A stretch of DNA of 64,000 nt from contig NZ_JBEXNL010000004.1 of the NCBI RefSeq assembly GCF_040611135.1, positions 186,001-250,000 on the forward strand, given 5' to 3'. The translations under genes were made by a program, and so were the position numbers. The notes beneath the pieces were generated by a model. That model did not search any database. It was not told the origin of the DNA and worked only from the letters and a program-made list of their open reading frames with translations. This document shows positions 44,810 to 53,568 of the stretch, piece after piece (the first letter of the stretch is position 1; each line of letters begins with the position of its first letter). The DNA comes from Tsukamurella sp040611135. GTDB lineage: Bacteria > Actinomycetota > Actinomycetes > Mycobacteriales > Mycobacteriaceae.

Positions 44810-45582
44810 GCGGTGGTGGCCACCCTCCGTCCCCGCTCGACGCCCAGGGCGTCGAGCAGCGAACCGCGCAGCTCCGCGAACCCCGGCTCGCCGGGCCCAC
44901 GCCCGGCACCGTCGGCGAGGGTGACGTCCACGGACAGGATGCCGTGGTCCAGCACGAGGATCCGGTCGGCGAGCGCAATGGCCTCGTCGACGTCGTGCGT
45001 GATGAGCAGGACGCCGGGCCGGTGCCGTGCCACGAGGCGCCGGAGCAGGTCGTGCATCTTGCGTTTGGTGAGTGCGTCGAGCGCGCCGAAGGGCTCGTCG
45101 GCGAGGAGGACGGCGGGTTCGCGGACCAGGCTGCGGGCCAACGCGACCCGCTGCTGCTGTCCGCCGGAGAGCTCCCTGGGCCAGGCCCTCTCGCGTCCGT
45201 CCAGTTCGACCTCCCGCAAGAGTTCGCGGCCCACGTCCTCGGCATCGGCGCCGCCCAGGCCGAGGATGACGTTGTCGAGCACGCGCGACCAGGGGAGCAG
45301 CCGGGAGTCCTGGAAGACCACGGCGCGCCGCGGATCGACCTCGAGCACACCGGATCCGGGGACCCCGTCGTCGAGGCCCGCGATGGCGCGGAGCAGCGTC
45401 GACTTGCCGGAGCCGGACCGGCCGAGCAGCGCCACGAACTCGCCGCGCCGGATGGTCAGGTCGATACCGCGGAGGACCGCGCGGCCGTCGAAGCCGCGCA
45501 CCAGGTTCCGGGCCTCGATCACCGGACCGTCCTTGTCTCCGTTCGCGGTCGGCGTGGTCAGTGGGCCAGGGTGCTCTGCCAT
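44806..45582 (-). CDS. sulfonate/nitrate-type ABC transporter ATPase
   Basis: A 258-residue ATPase of the SsuB/TauB group. Walker A is GRSGSGKST, the signature LSGGQQQRVALARSL, and Walker B VLLADEPFGALD. The Q-loop segment VVFQDSRLLPW is typical of SsuB. It energises import of an alkanesulfonate, sulfate ester or similar anion with the neighbouring permease and binding protein. The gene is intact, but its permease partner is not, so a functional importer is unlikely unless another permease substitutes. Confidence 0.92.
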   Translation of the reverse strand: MAEHPGPLTTPTANGDKDGPVIEARNLVRGFDGRAVLRGIDLTIRRGEFVALLGRSGSGKSTLLRAIAGLDDGVPGSGVLEVDPRRAVVFQDSRLLPWSRVLDNVILGLGGADAEDVGRELLREVELDGRERAWPRELSGGQQQRVALARSLVREPAVLLADEPFGALDALTKRKMHDLLRRLVARHRPGVLLITHDVDEAIALADRILVLDHGILSVDVTLADGAGRGPGEPGFAELRGSLLDALGVERGRRVATTA

Positions 45583-46132
45583 GACAGGGCCTTTCGTGCG
45601 GAGAAACGGACGAGGAGGTCGGTGCTGAAGCCGAGGATCGCGTAGACGGCGAGGCCCACGACGATGACGTCGGTCAGGCCGTAGAGCCGGGCCTTGTACA
45701 TGAGGTAGCCGATGCCGTCGGAGGCGCCGACCTGCTCGACGACGACCAGGGCGAGCCACGCCACCGTCGCCCCGAGGCGCAGGCCCGTGAAGAAGCCGGG
45801 CAGGGCATGATCGCGCGCTGCGCGGAGGCCCAGATGTTGGACCACAGTGAGCCGTCGACCGCGAGGTTCCAGGCGGTGTTCGCCACGGTCCACGGCGCGG
45901 ACAGGACGGTGTCCGGGATGATCCCGGTCGCGGAGCCCGCGGCCCACAGGGCGACGACGAGCGCGGGGCCGGCGAGGATCCACGCGCCGATGGGTCGGGA
46001 GTCGACGAGGGCGCGGCGCGTGGACGTGCGGGGCAGCAGCTCGTGGTCGGGATCGAGAGCACCCGGTCGCTGCTCGGGCGCCGAATCGTGGGCGAGGCCG
46101 CTGCCGAGGCGGCCGGTCGGGGGAGAGGTCAC
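45558..46132 (-). pseudogene. ABC transporter permease (SsuC type) with an internal deletion
   Basis: The N-terminal part (46132 to about 45812: cytoplasmic tail, helix ILAGPALVVALWAAG, then SLWSNIWASAQRA) and the C-terminal part (HALPGFFTGLRLGATVAWLALVVVE to the stop) match SsuC-type permeases. They lie in different frames and join directly at about 45810. The normal middle of roughly 90-100 residues, including most of the EAA loop that contacts the ATPase, is missing. A simple read error cannot explain this. The remainder overlaps the ATPase start by 25 bases. Confidence 0.82.
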
Positions 46133-46142
46133 GGGAGGGCCC

Positions 46143-47180
46143 TTACGTTGCGGGATGGGTGTCGAACCGGAAGTCGACGGAGCCGTCGGCGGAGACGCGG
46201 CCGCCGGGGATCTCGCCGAAGTCGGCGAGGACGTCGATGGTGCTCTGCTGGCGCGCGACGAGGGCGCGGTCGAGCGGCACGGACCGCCAGCTGCCCTGGC
46301 CCTCGTAGGCGACGCGGCCGACGGCGGCGGGGATCTTCAGCGCCCCCGCGTAGTAGGTCTGGATCCAGCGGCCGGAGTCGGCGTCCACCCACGCGCGGGC
46401 GCGGTCGACCGCCGCCGAGAGTCGCTTCAGGGCCGCGGCCCGGGCGGGATCGGCCAGCGCGGCCTGCGGTGAGTAGAGGAACATCAGGCCGGACTGCGCG
46501 GCCTGGTTGAGCTGGTCCGGAAGCACCTGCGCGTCCGGGTGGGCGAGCCGGTACTTGGTGCTGATCGGCTCCATCAGCGGGGCGATGTCGATCTGGCCGG
46601 CGCCCAGGGCCTCGCCCACCTCGGTGAGCTGCAGCGGTACGAGCTGGACGTCGTGCTTGGACAGGCCCGCGGCGCGGAGCAGACGCAGCACCATCGCCTG
46701 GTGGGCGGTGCCCTCCGCGTAGCCGATCTTGCGGCCGCGCAGGTCGGCGGGAGTGCGCAGCGGGACGCCCGGTCGCGCGACGGTGGAGACGCCGCCGCGG
46801 TCGAGCTGCCAGGCCTTGATGATCGGGCTGGGGAACCGGGCGATCCGCGCGTGGATCGGGGGCACGTCGGCGACGATCGCGACCTGCGTCGCATCGGCGC
46901 GGAAGGACTCGAGGATCGCGGGGCCGCCCGCGAAGTCGGCGAACTTCACGCCGAACCCCAGCTTCGCGGCCTCCCCGGATGCGGCGAGCATCGTCTTGAG
47001 GATGGACTGCTGGTCGGCGACGGTGATGACGGTGCCGGCCGGGACCTGGTCGGCGATCGGCGCCGACGGATCGTACGCGGGCCCCGTCGACGACGCGCAC
47101 GCGGAGACGCCGAGCACCGCGACGAGGGCGGTCGCGAGCGCCGCGGCGCGGCGGGGGAGGCGAAATGGCATGGGGGCCAT
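46143..47180 (-). CDS. ABC transporter substrate-binding lipoprotein (sulfonate/nitrate type)
   Basis: A 345-residue lipoprotein with signal peptide and lipobox (LGVSAC) and an SsuA/NMT1-like fold: ADQQSILKTMLAASGEAAKLG in the first lobe, then DVPPIHARI, GRKIGYAEGTAHQAM and IDIAPLMEPIS. It should bind a sulfonate-like anion outside the membrane. First gene of the leftward unit (binding protein, permease, ATPase, sulfatase, dioxygenase). Two ATGs (47180, 47171) are possible; neither has a clear ribosome site. Confidence 0.87.
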   Translation of the reverse strand: MAPMPFRLPRRAAALATALVAVLGVSACASSTGPAYDPSAPIADQVPAGTVITVADQQSILKTMLAASGEAAKLGFGVKFADFAGGPAILESFRADATQVAIVADVPPIHARIARFPSPIIKAWQLDRGGVSTVARPGVPLRTPADLRGRKIGYAEGTAHQAMVLRLLRAAGLSKHDVQLVPLQLTEVGEALGAGQIDIAPLMEPISTKYRLAHPDAQVLPDQLNQAAQSGLMFLYSPQAALADPARAAALKRLSAAVDRARAWVDADSGRWIQTYYAGALKIPAAVGRVAYEGQGSWRSVPLDRALVARQQSTIDVLADFGEIPGGRVSADGSVDFRFDTHPAT

Positions 47181-47259
47181 TGAAGGGGAGTGGGGGCACC
47201 GTCGGAACCCTTGGACGCAGGCTGAGCCCAAGGCGTTCGGAGATAGAATGGTGCGCGTC

Positions 47260-48096
47260 ATGGGCAAGATCGTGCTGTTCTACGTGTTCGCCCCGCTGGC
47301 CGATCCGGACGCGATCCGGTTGTGGCAGCGGGCGCTGTGTGAGGCGAACGGTCTCCGCGGCCGGATCATCGTCTCCCGGCACGGGATCAACGCCACCGTC
47401 GGCGGAGAGATCCGTGCGGTCAAGCGGTACGTGCGCGCCACCCGCGAGTACCCGGCCTTCAAGGGGGCCGACGTGAAGTGGTCCGACGGCTCCGCCGCGG
47501 ACTTCCCGAAGCTCTCAGTGAAGGTGCGCGACGAGATCGTCACCTTCGGCGTCCCCGACGAGATCGAGGTCGACGGTGCCGGCGTCCACGGCGGGGGAGT
47601 GCACCTGACGCCCGATGAGGTGCACGCGTTGCTCGCCGAGAAGCCCGACGCCGTGTTCTTCGACGGCCGCAACGCCATCGAGGCCGAGATCGGCCGGTTC
47701 GCCGGCGCGGTGGTGACGCCCGCGAAGACGACCCGCGACTTCGTCGCGCTCCTGGACTCGGGGGACTACGACCACCTCAAGGACCGCCCGGTGATCACCT
47801 ACTGCACCGGCGGCGTGCGGTGCGAGGTGCTCAGCGCGGTGATGCGCACGCGCGGCTTCGGCGAGGTCTACCAGCTCGACGGTGGGATCGCCCGCTACGG
47901 TGAGCGATTCGGCGACGGCGGGCTCTGGGAGGGCTCGATGTACGTCTTCGACCGGCGGATGAGCGTGGACTTCTCCGACGGCGCGAAGCGGATCGGGCGA
48001 TGCGCGGAGTGCGGCGCACCCACCTCGAAGGTCGCGAACCTCGCGCCGCCGCAGGACCGGGAACTCGCCGTCCTGTGCGAGGACTGCGCACCGTGA
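47260..48096 (+). CDS. trhO: tRNA uridine 5-hydroxylase (rhodanese-type, TrhO)
   Basis: A 278-residue protein with an N-terminal acylphosphatase-like region (IVLFYVFAPL, GRIIVSRHGINATVGG) and a rhodanese domain whose catalytic Cys lies in TYCTGGVRCEVLS. It makes 5-hydroxyuridine at tRNA position 34, independently of oxygen. The C-terminus has CAECG and LCEDC, a likely zinc site. TAGAAT at 47244-47249 upstream suggests a near-leaderless start. An ATG at 47248 is also in frame but overlaps that -10 element. The next gene overlaps by four bases. Confidence 0.9.
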   Translation: MGKIVLFYVFAPLADPDAIRLWQRALCEANGLRGRIIVSRHGINATVGGEIRAVKRYVRATREYPAFKGADVKWSDGSAADFPKLSVKVRDEIVTFGVPDEIEVDGAGVHGGGVHLTPDEVHALLAEKPDAVFFDGRNAIEAEIGRFAGAVVTPAKTTRDFVALLDSGDYDHLKDRPVITYCTGGVRCEVLSAVMRTRGFGEVYQLDGGIARYGERFGDGGLWEGSMYVFDRRMSVDFSDGAKRIGRCAECGAPTSKVANLAPPQDRELAVLCEDCAP

Positions 48097-49166
48097 GCCC
48101 CCGCGCCGTCCCGGTCGTCGTGGTCGCCGGCTACCTCGGGGCCGGCAAGTCGACGCTGCTCAACCACCTGCTCGCCGGCGCGGGTGAGGCGCGGATCGGC
48201 GTCGTCGTCAACGACTTCGGCGCGGTGAACATCGACGCGATGCTGGTCTCGAGCGCGGCCGGCGGCGGGTCGGTGCGGACGGTGTCGCTGAGCAACGGCT
48301 GCGTGTGCTGCACCGTCGACGACGACGAACTCGAGGACGTGCTCGGCACTCTCGCCGGCCGCGGCCTCGACCTCATCGTGGTCGAGGCGTCGGGCCTCGC
48401 CGAGCCCGCGGCCATGGTGCGGCGCGTGGTGCTCGCGCCCGATCCCCGGATCGACTACGGCGGCCTGGTCTACGTGGCCGACGCGGCGCATCTGCCGGAC
48501 ACGATGGAGCGGCACCCGTCGCTGCGTCACCATCTTGCGCTCGCCGACCTGGTGGTACTCAACAAGATCGACCTCGCCGACGACCCCGACGCGGCACGTG
48601 CGCTGGTCCGGGCACACGCACCGTCGGCGCCCGTGGTCCGCACCGTCGACGCGGTGGTTCCCGTCGAACTGCTCATCGATCCGGACGTGCTCGCGCGCCG
48701 CGCCGCCGAGCGCGTCGGCACCCCGCGTCAGCTCACGCTCGACGAAGCACTGCGGGAGCACGAACACGATCACGACCATGCCGGGGAGCACACGCACCTG
48801 CACGACGAATACTCCGCGGTCGACGTGTCCGCCGGGCGTCTCGATGCACGCGCGGTGGCCGAGTTTCTGGCCGATCCGCCGCGCGGGGTGTTCCGGACGA
48901 AGGGCTTCGTCACCGTCGCCGACGGGACGCGGCTCGAGGTGCACTCCGTGGGCCGGCACGTGCGCACGGCGCCGGAGCGCGGGCGCCGGGGTGGGCCGGA
49001 GTCGGTGCTCGTCTTCCTCGGGATCGGGCTCGACGGTGCGGCCGTCCGGGCGCGGGTGGAGGGTTGCGCCGCCGACCCGATGGCGGCGCCCGACGCCCAG
49101 GCCGTGCTGTCCCTGCTGCGCTACTCGGATGCGGCGCAGGCGGATTCGGCGTTCATCGAGGACTGA
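48093..49166 (+). CDS. CobW/COG0523-family GTPase, metal chaperone
   Basis: A 357-residue G3E GTPase. Walker A is GYLGAGKST (13-21), the metal motif GCVCC is in SNGCVCCTVDDD, Walker B-like is IVVEASGLAEP, and base recognition is NKID. A His-rich stretch HEHDHDHAGEHTHLHD separates the GTPase from the CobW C-terminal domain. These proteins move Zn2+ or other metals to client enzymes, often in metal shortage. The GTG start is coupled to the trhO stop; no Zur box was recognised. Confidence 0.92.
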   Translation: MSPRAVPVVVVAGYLGAGKSTLLNHLLAGAGEARIGVVVNDFGAVNIDAMLVSSAAGGGSVRTVSLSNGCVCCTVDDDELEDVLGTLAGRGLDLIVVEASGLAEPAAMVRRVVLAPDPRIDYGGLVYVADAAHLPDTMERHPSLRHHLALADLVVLNKIDLADDPDAARALVRAHAPSAPVVRTVDAVVPVELLIDPDVLARRAAERVGTPRQLTLDEALREHEHDHDHAGEHTHLHDEYSAVDVSAGRLDARAVAEFLADPPRGVFRTKGFVTVADGTRLEVHSVGRHVRTAPERGRRGGPESVLVFLGIGLDGAAVRARVEGCAADPMAAPDAQAVLSLLRYSDAAQADSAFIED

Positions 49167-49181
49167 CGCCGCCCGCTTCGG

Positions 49182-49198
49182 GTAACGGTTCGGTAACG
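49182..49198 (+). promoter_or_regulatory. MtrA-like direct repeat
   Basis: GTAACG-N5-GTAACG, two copies with an 11-bp period. The actinobacterial cell-wall regulator MtrA recognises direct repeats of this type and spacing. It lies about 130 bases before the amidase-like gene. Confidence 0.45.
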
Positions 49199-49325
49199 AT
49201 GCCCTTCGCAGATTTTCCTAAAGTCTCAATTGATGGTTGACTGTTTCTCGTGTGACTGATGTGACGAAAGTTGCACAAGAGACTTGGAAGGAGAGCGGCG
49301 CCACTTCCCCGGCGCCCAGCTGCCC

Positions 49326-50705
49326 ATGATGAAGACCCGTGTTCTCGCCGGTTCCTTGGCGACCGCGGCCGTCGCGCTGTTCGGCGCGCCCGGCTTCGCG
49401 TCCGCCGACCCCGCGCCCGCCGCCCCCGCACAGCCGCTGAGCGGCAAGACCGTGTTCCTCGACGCCGGATCGTCCCTGTCCTCGGCGGCCGAACAGGCCC
49501 GACAGGTGGTGGACGGCCGCGGCGGCAAGGTGCCCTGCGTCAACCCCACGGCGATCGCCTCGAACGGCACCGCCGACCACACCGTCAACTACGCCGTGGC
49601 CAAGATGGTCGAGGCGGCGCTCAAGACCCAGGGCGCCAAGGTGATCATGTCCCGCGCGGACGACGCCGGCTTCGGCGGCTGCGTCGACCAGCGCGCCACC
49701 GCTGCCAACGCCTCCGGTGCGGACCTCGCCGTGAGCATCAACAGCGCGGTCCAGGACGCGGCCCAGCGTGGATTCCTGCTCGAGACGGCCGCTCCCGGCG
49801 CCTCCGATCCGAAGGTGACCGCTCAGCAGGCCGTGAGCGATCCCGCCACGACGGTCGTCCGTAACGCGACGGCCGCGGGCGGCTTCGTCCCCGCGCAGTA
49901 CCTCGGCGGCAAGGACGGTATCGCCAAGACCACCAACGCCTTCGCGTCGCTGGTGAACATCCCGCTCGTCTACGCCAACCTGGGCAACCTCGCGAACGCG
50001 GACGACGCCGCGCTGCTCACCTCCGCTGCGGGCCAGACCCAGTACGCCTCCGTGCTGACCAACGGCGTGATCCAGCAGCTGACCGGCAAGGTGGTGCCCG
50101 CGGGTGCCGTCGCCGAGCCGATCGTGCAGCAGCCCGTCGCACCGCAGGTCGATCCCGCGGTCCCGGTCACCCCGGCCGCTCCGGCGACCCCGGCCGCTCC
50201 TGCCGCCACCGCGGTCACCCCCGTCGCGCCGACCGCGGCCGCAGTGCCGACCGCGCCCGCACAGACTCCCATCGTTCCGGCGGTGCCGGGCGCGGCCGCA
50301 CCGGCCACGCCCACCACGGGCACCGGTGTCTCGCCGATCGTCTCGGGCGTCCCGATGCTGACCGGTGGGGCGACCCCGTCGGGCGGCACCCCCGCGGTCA
50401 CGGCGCCGAGCGCCACCGCCCCGGCGGGCACGTCGGTCAACATCCCCGGTCTCGGACAGCTCGCGCTGCCCCAGCTGCCGCAGATCACGATCCCCGGCCA
50501 GAGCCAGGCCCTCGGCGTGAACACGCTGTTCGAGATGGGGCCCAAGGCCACCGAGTTCCTGACCAGCTCGCAGGGCCAGCAGCTCGTGACCACCCTGCTG
50601 TCCAGTCCGCAGGCCTTCAACTCGCTGCAGTCCGCGCAGGGTCCGGCCGCCGCCCAGGAGATCCTCAAGGCGATCCTGAGCGCCGGCGCGATCCTGCCGA
50701 AGTAG
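49326..50705 (+). CDS. secreted amidase-like protein lacking catalytic residues
   Basis: A 459-residue exported protein. Signal peptide to about residue 27. Residues 40-240 align by eye with the Ami1-type N-acetylmuramoyl-L-alanine amidase (Amidase_3), including the two disulfide Cys (VPCVNP and GGCVDQR). However, the zinc and catalytic residues are gone: DPGH reads DAGS, the His of SIHAD reads SINSA, and the Glu of VELGN reads ANLGN. A Pro/Ala/Thr-rich linker follows (about 260-370), then a separate hydrophobic C-terminal domain. It is likely a binding or regulatory protein of the cell wall. The ATG at 49326 starts the signal peptide; the GGAAGGAG at 49286 is oddly far. Confidence 0.8.
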   Translation: MMKTRVLAGSLATAAVALFGAPGFASADPAPAAPAQPLSGKTVFLDAGSSLSSAAEQARQVVDGRGGKVPCVNPTAIASNGTADHTVNYAVAKMVEAALKTQGAKVIMSRADDAGFGGCVDQRATAANASGADLAVSINSAVQDAAQRGFLLETAAPGASDPKVTAQQAVSDPATTVVRNATAAGGFVPAQYLGGKDGIAKTTNAFASLVNIPLVYANLGNLANADDAALLTSAAGQTQYASVLTNGVIQQLTGKVVPAGAVAEPIVQQPVAPQVDPAVPVTPAAPATPAAPAATAVTPVAPTAAAVPTAPAQTPIVPAVPGAAAPATPTTGTGVSPIVSGVPMLTGGATPSGGTPAVTAPSATAPAGTSVNIPGLGQLALPQLPQITIPGQSQALGVNTLFEMGPKATEFLTSSQGQQLVTTLLSSPQAFNSLQSAQGPAAAQEILKAILSAGAILPK

Positions 50706-50783
50706 TACCGCACCGACTTCCGCCGGGGACGTCACGCCCCGGCGGGAAGCGGTAGCGCGGACCGATCTGGCAAGCTGGCTGAT

Positions 50784-51677
50784 ATGGCACTCCGCAATGT
50801 CGTCCGGCTCGTCCACATGGCCACGCCGATCAAGGACCTGAAGGGGAAGAAGGTCCTCGTCACCGGCGCGGCCAGCGGGATCGGCCGCGCTACCGCGAAT
50901 CTTCTCGCGGCGCACGGTGCCGAGCTGGTGTTGACCGACATCAACGCCGAACAGCTCGACGCCGCCACCCGCCACGTCACGGCCCTGGGCGCGAAGGTCA
51001 TCGCGTCCAGGGCCTTCGACGTGTCCGACTACGACGCCGTGCGGGCGTTCGCCGAGGAGGTGCACGCGTCCGTCGGCTCGCTGGACATCGTCATGAACGT
51101 GGCCGGAATCGCGGTGTGGGGCACCGTCGAGAACCTCACCCACGAGCAGTGGCGCAGGACCGTGGACATCAATCTCATGGGGCCGATCCACATCATCGAG
51201 GAGTTCGTCCCACCGATGATCGCGGCGGGGCGCGGCGGCCAGCTGGTCAACGTCTCGTCCACGGCGGGCTTGATCGCGCTGCCCTGGCACGCGGCCTACT
51301 CGGCCGCGAAGTTCGGCCTCGTCGGCGTCTCCGAGGTGCTGCGCTACGACCTGCGCCGGCACGGCATCGGGGTCTCGGTGGTGGTTCCTGGGGCCGTGGA
51401 GACCGGGCTGGTGAAGTCCGTCCAGATCAACGGCGTCGATCGCAGCAACCCGAAGGTGGACAAGGGGATCGACGCGTTCCCGAAGGTGACGGCGGAGAAG
51501 GCGGCGCAGGCGATCATCGACGGGGTGTTGAAGAACCGGTTCCTGGTCTACACGTCCTTCGACACCCGCTTCGGGTACTTCTGGAAGCGGAAGTTCGCGC
51601 TGCCCTACGAGATCGCCATGCGCGTGGCGAACGACCGCTTCGCCTACTTCGCGAAGATCTCAGCCCGCGGCCAGTAG
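50784..51677 (+). CDS. short-chain dehydrogenase/reductase
   Basis: A 297-residue classical SDR. The cofactor motif TGAASGIG, the NVAG segment, the catalytic Ser in NVSSTAG and YSAAK are all present. After the core, residues about 245-297 are basic and aromatic (FGYFWKRKFALPYEIA), which suggests membrane association. The substrate is probably a lipid or hydrophobic alcohol/ketone. A second ATG at 50817 is possible. The convergent TetR gene overlaps its last 18 bases. Confidence 0.92.
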   Translation: MALRNVVRLVHMATPIKDLKGKKVLVTGAASGIGRATANLLAAHGAELVLTDINAEQLDAATRHVTALGAKVIASRAFDVSDYDAVRAFAEEVHASVGSLDIVMNVAGIAVWGTVENLTHEQWRRTVDINLMGPIHIIEEFVPPMIAAGRGGQLVNVSSTAGLIALPWHAAYSAAKFGLVGVSEVLRYDLRRHGIGVSVVVPGAVETGLVKSVQINGVDRSNPKVDKGIDAFPKVTAEKAAQAIIDGVLKNRFLVYTSFDTRFGYFWKRKFALPYEIAMRVANDRFAYFAKISARGQ

Positions 51678-52256
51678 CCGGACGTGCTGGGCCCAGACCA
51701 CCTCGAGCTCGTCCTGTGAGACGCCCGACGCGAGTTGGTGCAGCACCCAGGCGGGGCTGAGCGTGGCCATCAGTGCCGCCGACCACACGTCGGCGTGCGT
51801 CGTACGCCCGGCCTCGGTGAGCATCGCGCGCACCGTCATCGCCGAGACGCGCCACGGCGGCTCGTCGTACGGGTCGCGGGCGGCCTGTTCGGCGCCGCGC
51901 AGGAGGTCGCCGTGGCGTGCGATGAGCTGCATCCGTGCCTTGCCGTACTCGGTGAGGCGGTGCACGGGATCGCCGCCCGGCCCCAGCGGGGGCGGGCCGA
52001 ACATGAACCGCTGCTGCAGCTCGATCTCGTCGTGGTCGAGGAGCGCCTGCAGCAGCCCCGCCCGGGAACCGAACCGGCGGAAGACGGTGCCCTTGCCGAC
52101 GCCCGCTGCCTGCGCCACGGCGTCCATGCTCACCGCGTCGACCCCGCGCTCGGCGAACAGGCGCTGCGCGGCCTCGATGAGCAGCTCGCGATTGCGCGCG
52201 GCATCGCGGCGCGGTTCGGTCTGCGGCTGCGCGAGGGGCAGGAGTGGTCCGGTCAT
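51660..52256 (-). CDS. TetR-family transcriptional regulator
   Basis: A 198-residue regulator with the N-terminal TetR helix-turn-helix (LIEAAQRLFAERGVDAVSMD, then AGVGKGTVFRRFGSRAGLL) and a helical ligand domain. It diverges from an FMN-reductase gene; a short inverted repeat between them is a candidate operator. It probably senses a redox-active or aromatic compound, but no ligand can be inferred. Confidence 0.92.
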   Translation of the reverse strand: MTGPLLPLAQPQTEPRRDAARNRELLIEAAQRLFAERGVDAVSMDAVAQAAGVGKGTVFRRFGSRAGLLQALLDHDEIELQQRFMFGPPPLGPGGDPVHRLTEYGKARMQLIARHGDLLRGAEQAARDPYDEPPWRVSAMTVRAMLTEAGRTTHADVWSAALMATLSPAWVLHQLASGVSQDELEVVWAQHVRLLAAG

Positions 52257-52311
52257 CGGAGTGAGCCTACCGTGCGCGTTTTCGAGTCACCATGATCCTG
52301 GGGAAGAAATC

Positions 52312-52325
52312 CGGACCGAAGTCCG
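52312..52325. promoter_or_regulatory. inverted repeat in the TetR / FMN-reductase promoter
   Basis: CGGAC-CGAA-GTCCG, perfectly symmetric, lies between the divergent genes 62 bases before the reductase start; a GTTAAC follows at once. A modest candidate for the TetR operator. Confidence 0.4.
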
Positions 52326-52386
52326 TTAACTTGTGCGGATGCGGCCCGGTGGGGCCGCGCACAGAACGTCAGGAGAACTGAGGATC

Positions 52387-52920
52387 ATGTCGGACATCAT
52401 CGTGCTCGCCGTCGTCGGATCGCTGCGCAGCAGCTCGCTCAACCGGGAACTGGCGGAGGTCGCCGTCGCCAACGCGCCCGAGGGGGTGCGCGTCGAGATC
52501 GCGGAGGGCATCGCGGAGGTGCCCTTCTACAACGAGGACATCGACGGTGAGGCCGCGCCCGCCGCCGCGGCCGCGCTGCGCGAGCGGATCGCGGCGGCGG
52601 ACGCTCTGCTGCTGCTCGCGCCGCCGAACAACGGCACCGTCAGCGCCGTGCTGAAGAACGTCATCGACTGGGGCTCGCGGCCCTACGGTGCGAGCGCCCT
52701 GTCGGGTAAGCGCGTCGCTCTGGCGGGCGTCGGGCACCGGCTGGACACCACGCTGGCCGACGCCGAGCGTGCCGTCACCATCGCCGGCGGCGAGGTTCCC
52801 GAGGGGCTCGTCGAGGAGTTCCCGATCTCGGGTCTGGAGGGGCGATCGCCCCGCGAGCACGACGCCGTCGCGCAGCGCGCCGGCGACCTCCTCGAGCGGC
52901 TCGTCGCCCCCGTTCGCTAG
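52387..52920 (+). CDS. NADPH-dependent FMN reductase
   Basis: A 177-residue flavodoxin-fold reductase. The phosphate-binding loop GSLRSSSLNRELAEVA, the APPNNGTVSAVLKNVIDW segment (usual PxYNxxxPxxLKNxIDW) and ALSGKRVAL are family marks. It reduces FMN, quinones, azo compounds or chromate. PEYN is altered to PPNN, so substrate range may differ. The ATG at 52387 has an AGGAGAA site. Divergent from the TetR gene, which probably represses it. Confidence 0.92.
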   Translation: MSDIIVLAVVGSLRSSSLNRELAEVAVANAPEGVRVEIAEGIAEVPFYNEDIDGEAAPAAAAALRERIAAADALLLLAPPNNGTVSAVLKNVIDWGSRPYGASALSGKRVALAGVGHRLDTTLADAERAVTIAGGEVPEGLVEEFPISGLEGRSPREHDAVAQRAGDLLERLVAPVR

Positions 52921-53109
52921 GGGCCGTCGCTTCGGTCCGGAGGGGTGCGCCGGGCCGATTCCGACGGTGCCGGGCGTGTCGGACCGGCGTGTCGCGGAAC
53001 CTCGGCGTGTCCTGGGGATTCACGATGAAAAACGGCCGAAAGAGCGTCTTGCGAGCTGGTAATTTCACGAATGTTGTTCGCAAGTGGTTGTGTCGCTTCC
53101 GGAGGGCCA

Positions 53110-53125
53110 CCACTAGGTGTAGTGT
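53110..53125. promoter_or_regulatory. NrdR box upstream of nrdHIE
   Basis: CACTA-GGTG-TAGTG (53111-53124) agrees with the NrdR-box arms. NrdR represses ribonucleotide reductase genes when dATP is high. The usual second box about 31 bp away is not clear. The nrdR gene is not in the window. Confidence 0.6.
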
Positions 53126-53317
53126 TCTGTCCACTGCGCGATCGGAGATCCGAAACGGGGATCCGGGGGGCTTGAGGACGAGCTGGAGTGTCCGCTGGGC
53201 TGCCCGAGTTCACGCAGGCAAACGTGGCGAAGAACTTGTCAGTCGTCAGGTCCATACTGGGATTCCGAGGCAGCCGTGACGGCTGTCGGGCACTCAGTCG
53301 AACGAACGGGAGCCGCT

Positions 53318-53566
53318 ATGAGCCAGGTCGAGATCACCGTCTACACCAAGCCCGCGTGCGTGCAGTGCAACGCCACCTACAAGGCCCTCGACAAGGCCGG
53401 CCTCGAGTACCGCGTGGTGGACATCACGGAGGATTCGGATGCCCGGGACTACGTGATGGCGCTCGGCTACCTGCAGGCCCCCGTCGTCGTCGCGGGCGAT
53501 GCGCACTGGTCGGGCTTCCGACCGGACCGGGTGAAGGCACTCGCGAGCGTCGCCGCCACGGCGTAG
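53318..53566 (+). CDS. nrdH: glutaredoxin-like protein NrdH
   Basis: An 82-residue thioredoxin-fold protein that passes electrons to class Ib ribonucleotide reductase. The active site is CVQC in KPACVQCNATYKAL, and the C-terminal SGFRPDRVKAL is the usual NrdH end that confers thioredoxin-reductase recognition. The ATG at 53318 has a CGGGAG site. First gene of nrdH-nrdI-nrdE. Confidence 0.97.
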   Translation: MSQVEITVYTKPACVQCNATYKALDKAGLEYRVVDITEDSDARDYVMALGYLQAPVVVAGDAHWSGFRPDRVKALASVAATA

Positions 53567-53568
53567 TC

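Noticed and set aside
49199..49325. c-di-AMP (ydaO-type) riboswitch before the amidase-like gene
   Set aside because: Such riboswitches often precede actinobacterial cell-wall hydrolase genes, but this leader is too short and I could not find the conserved core.
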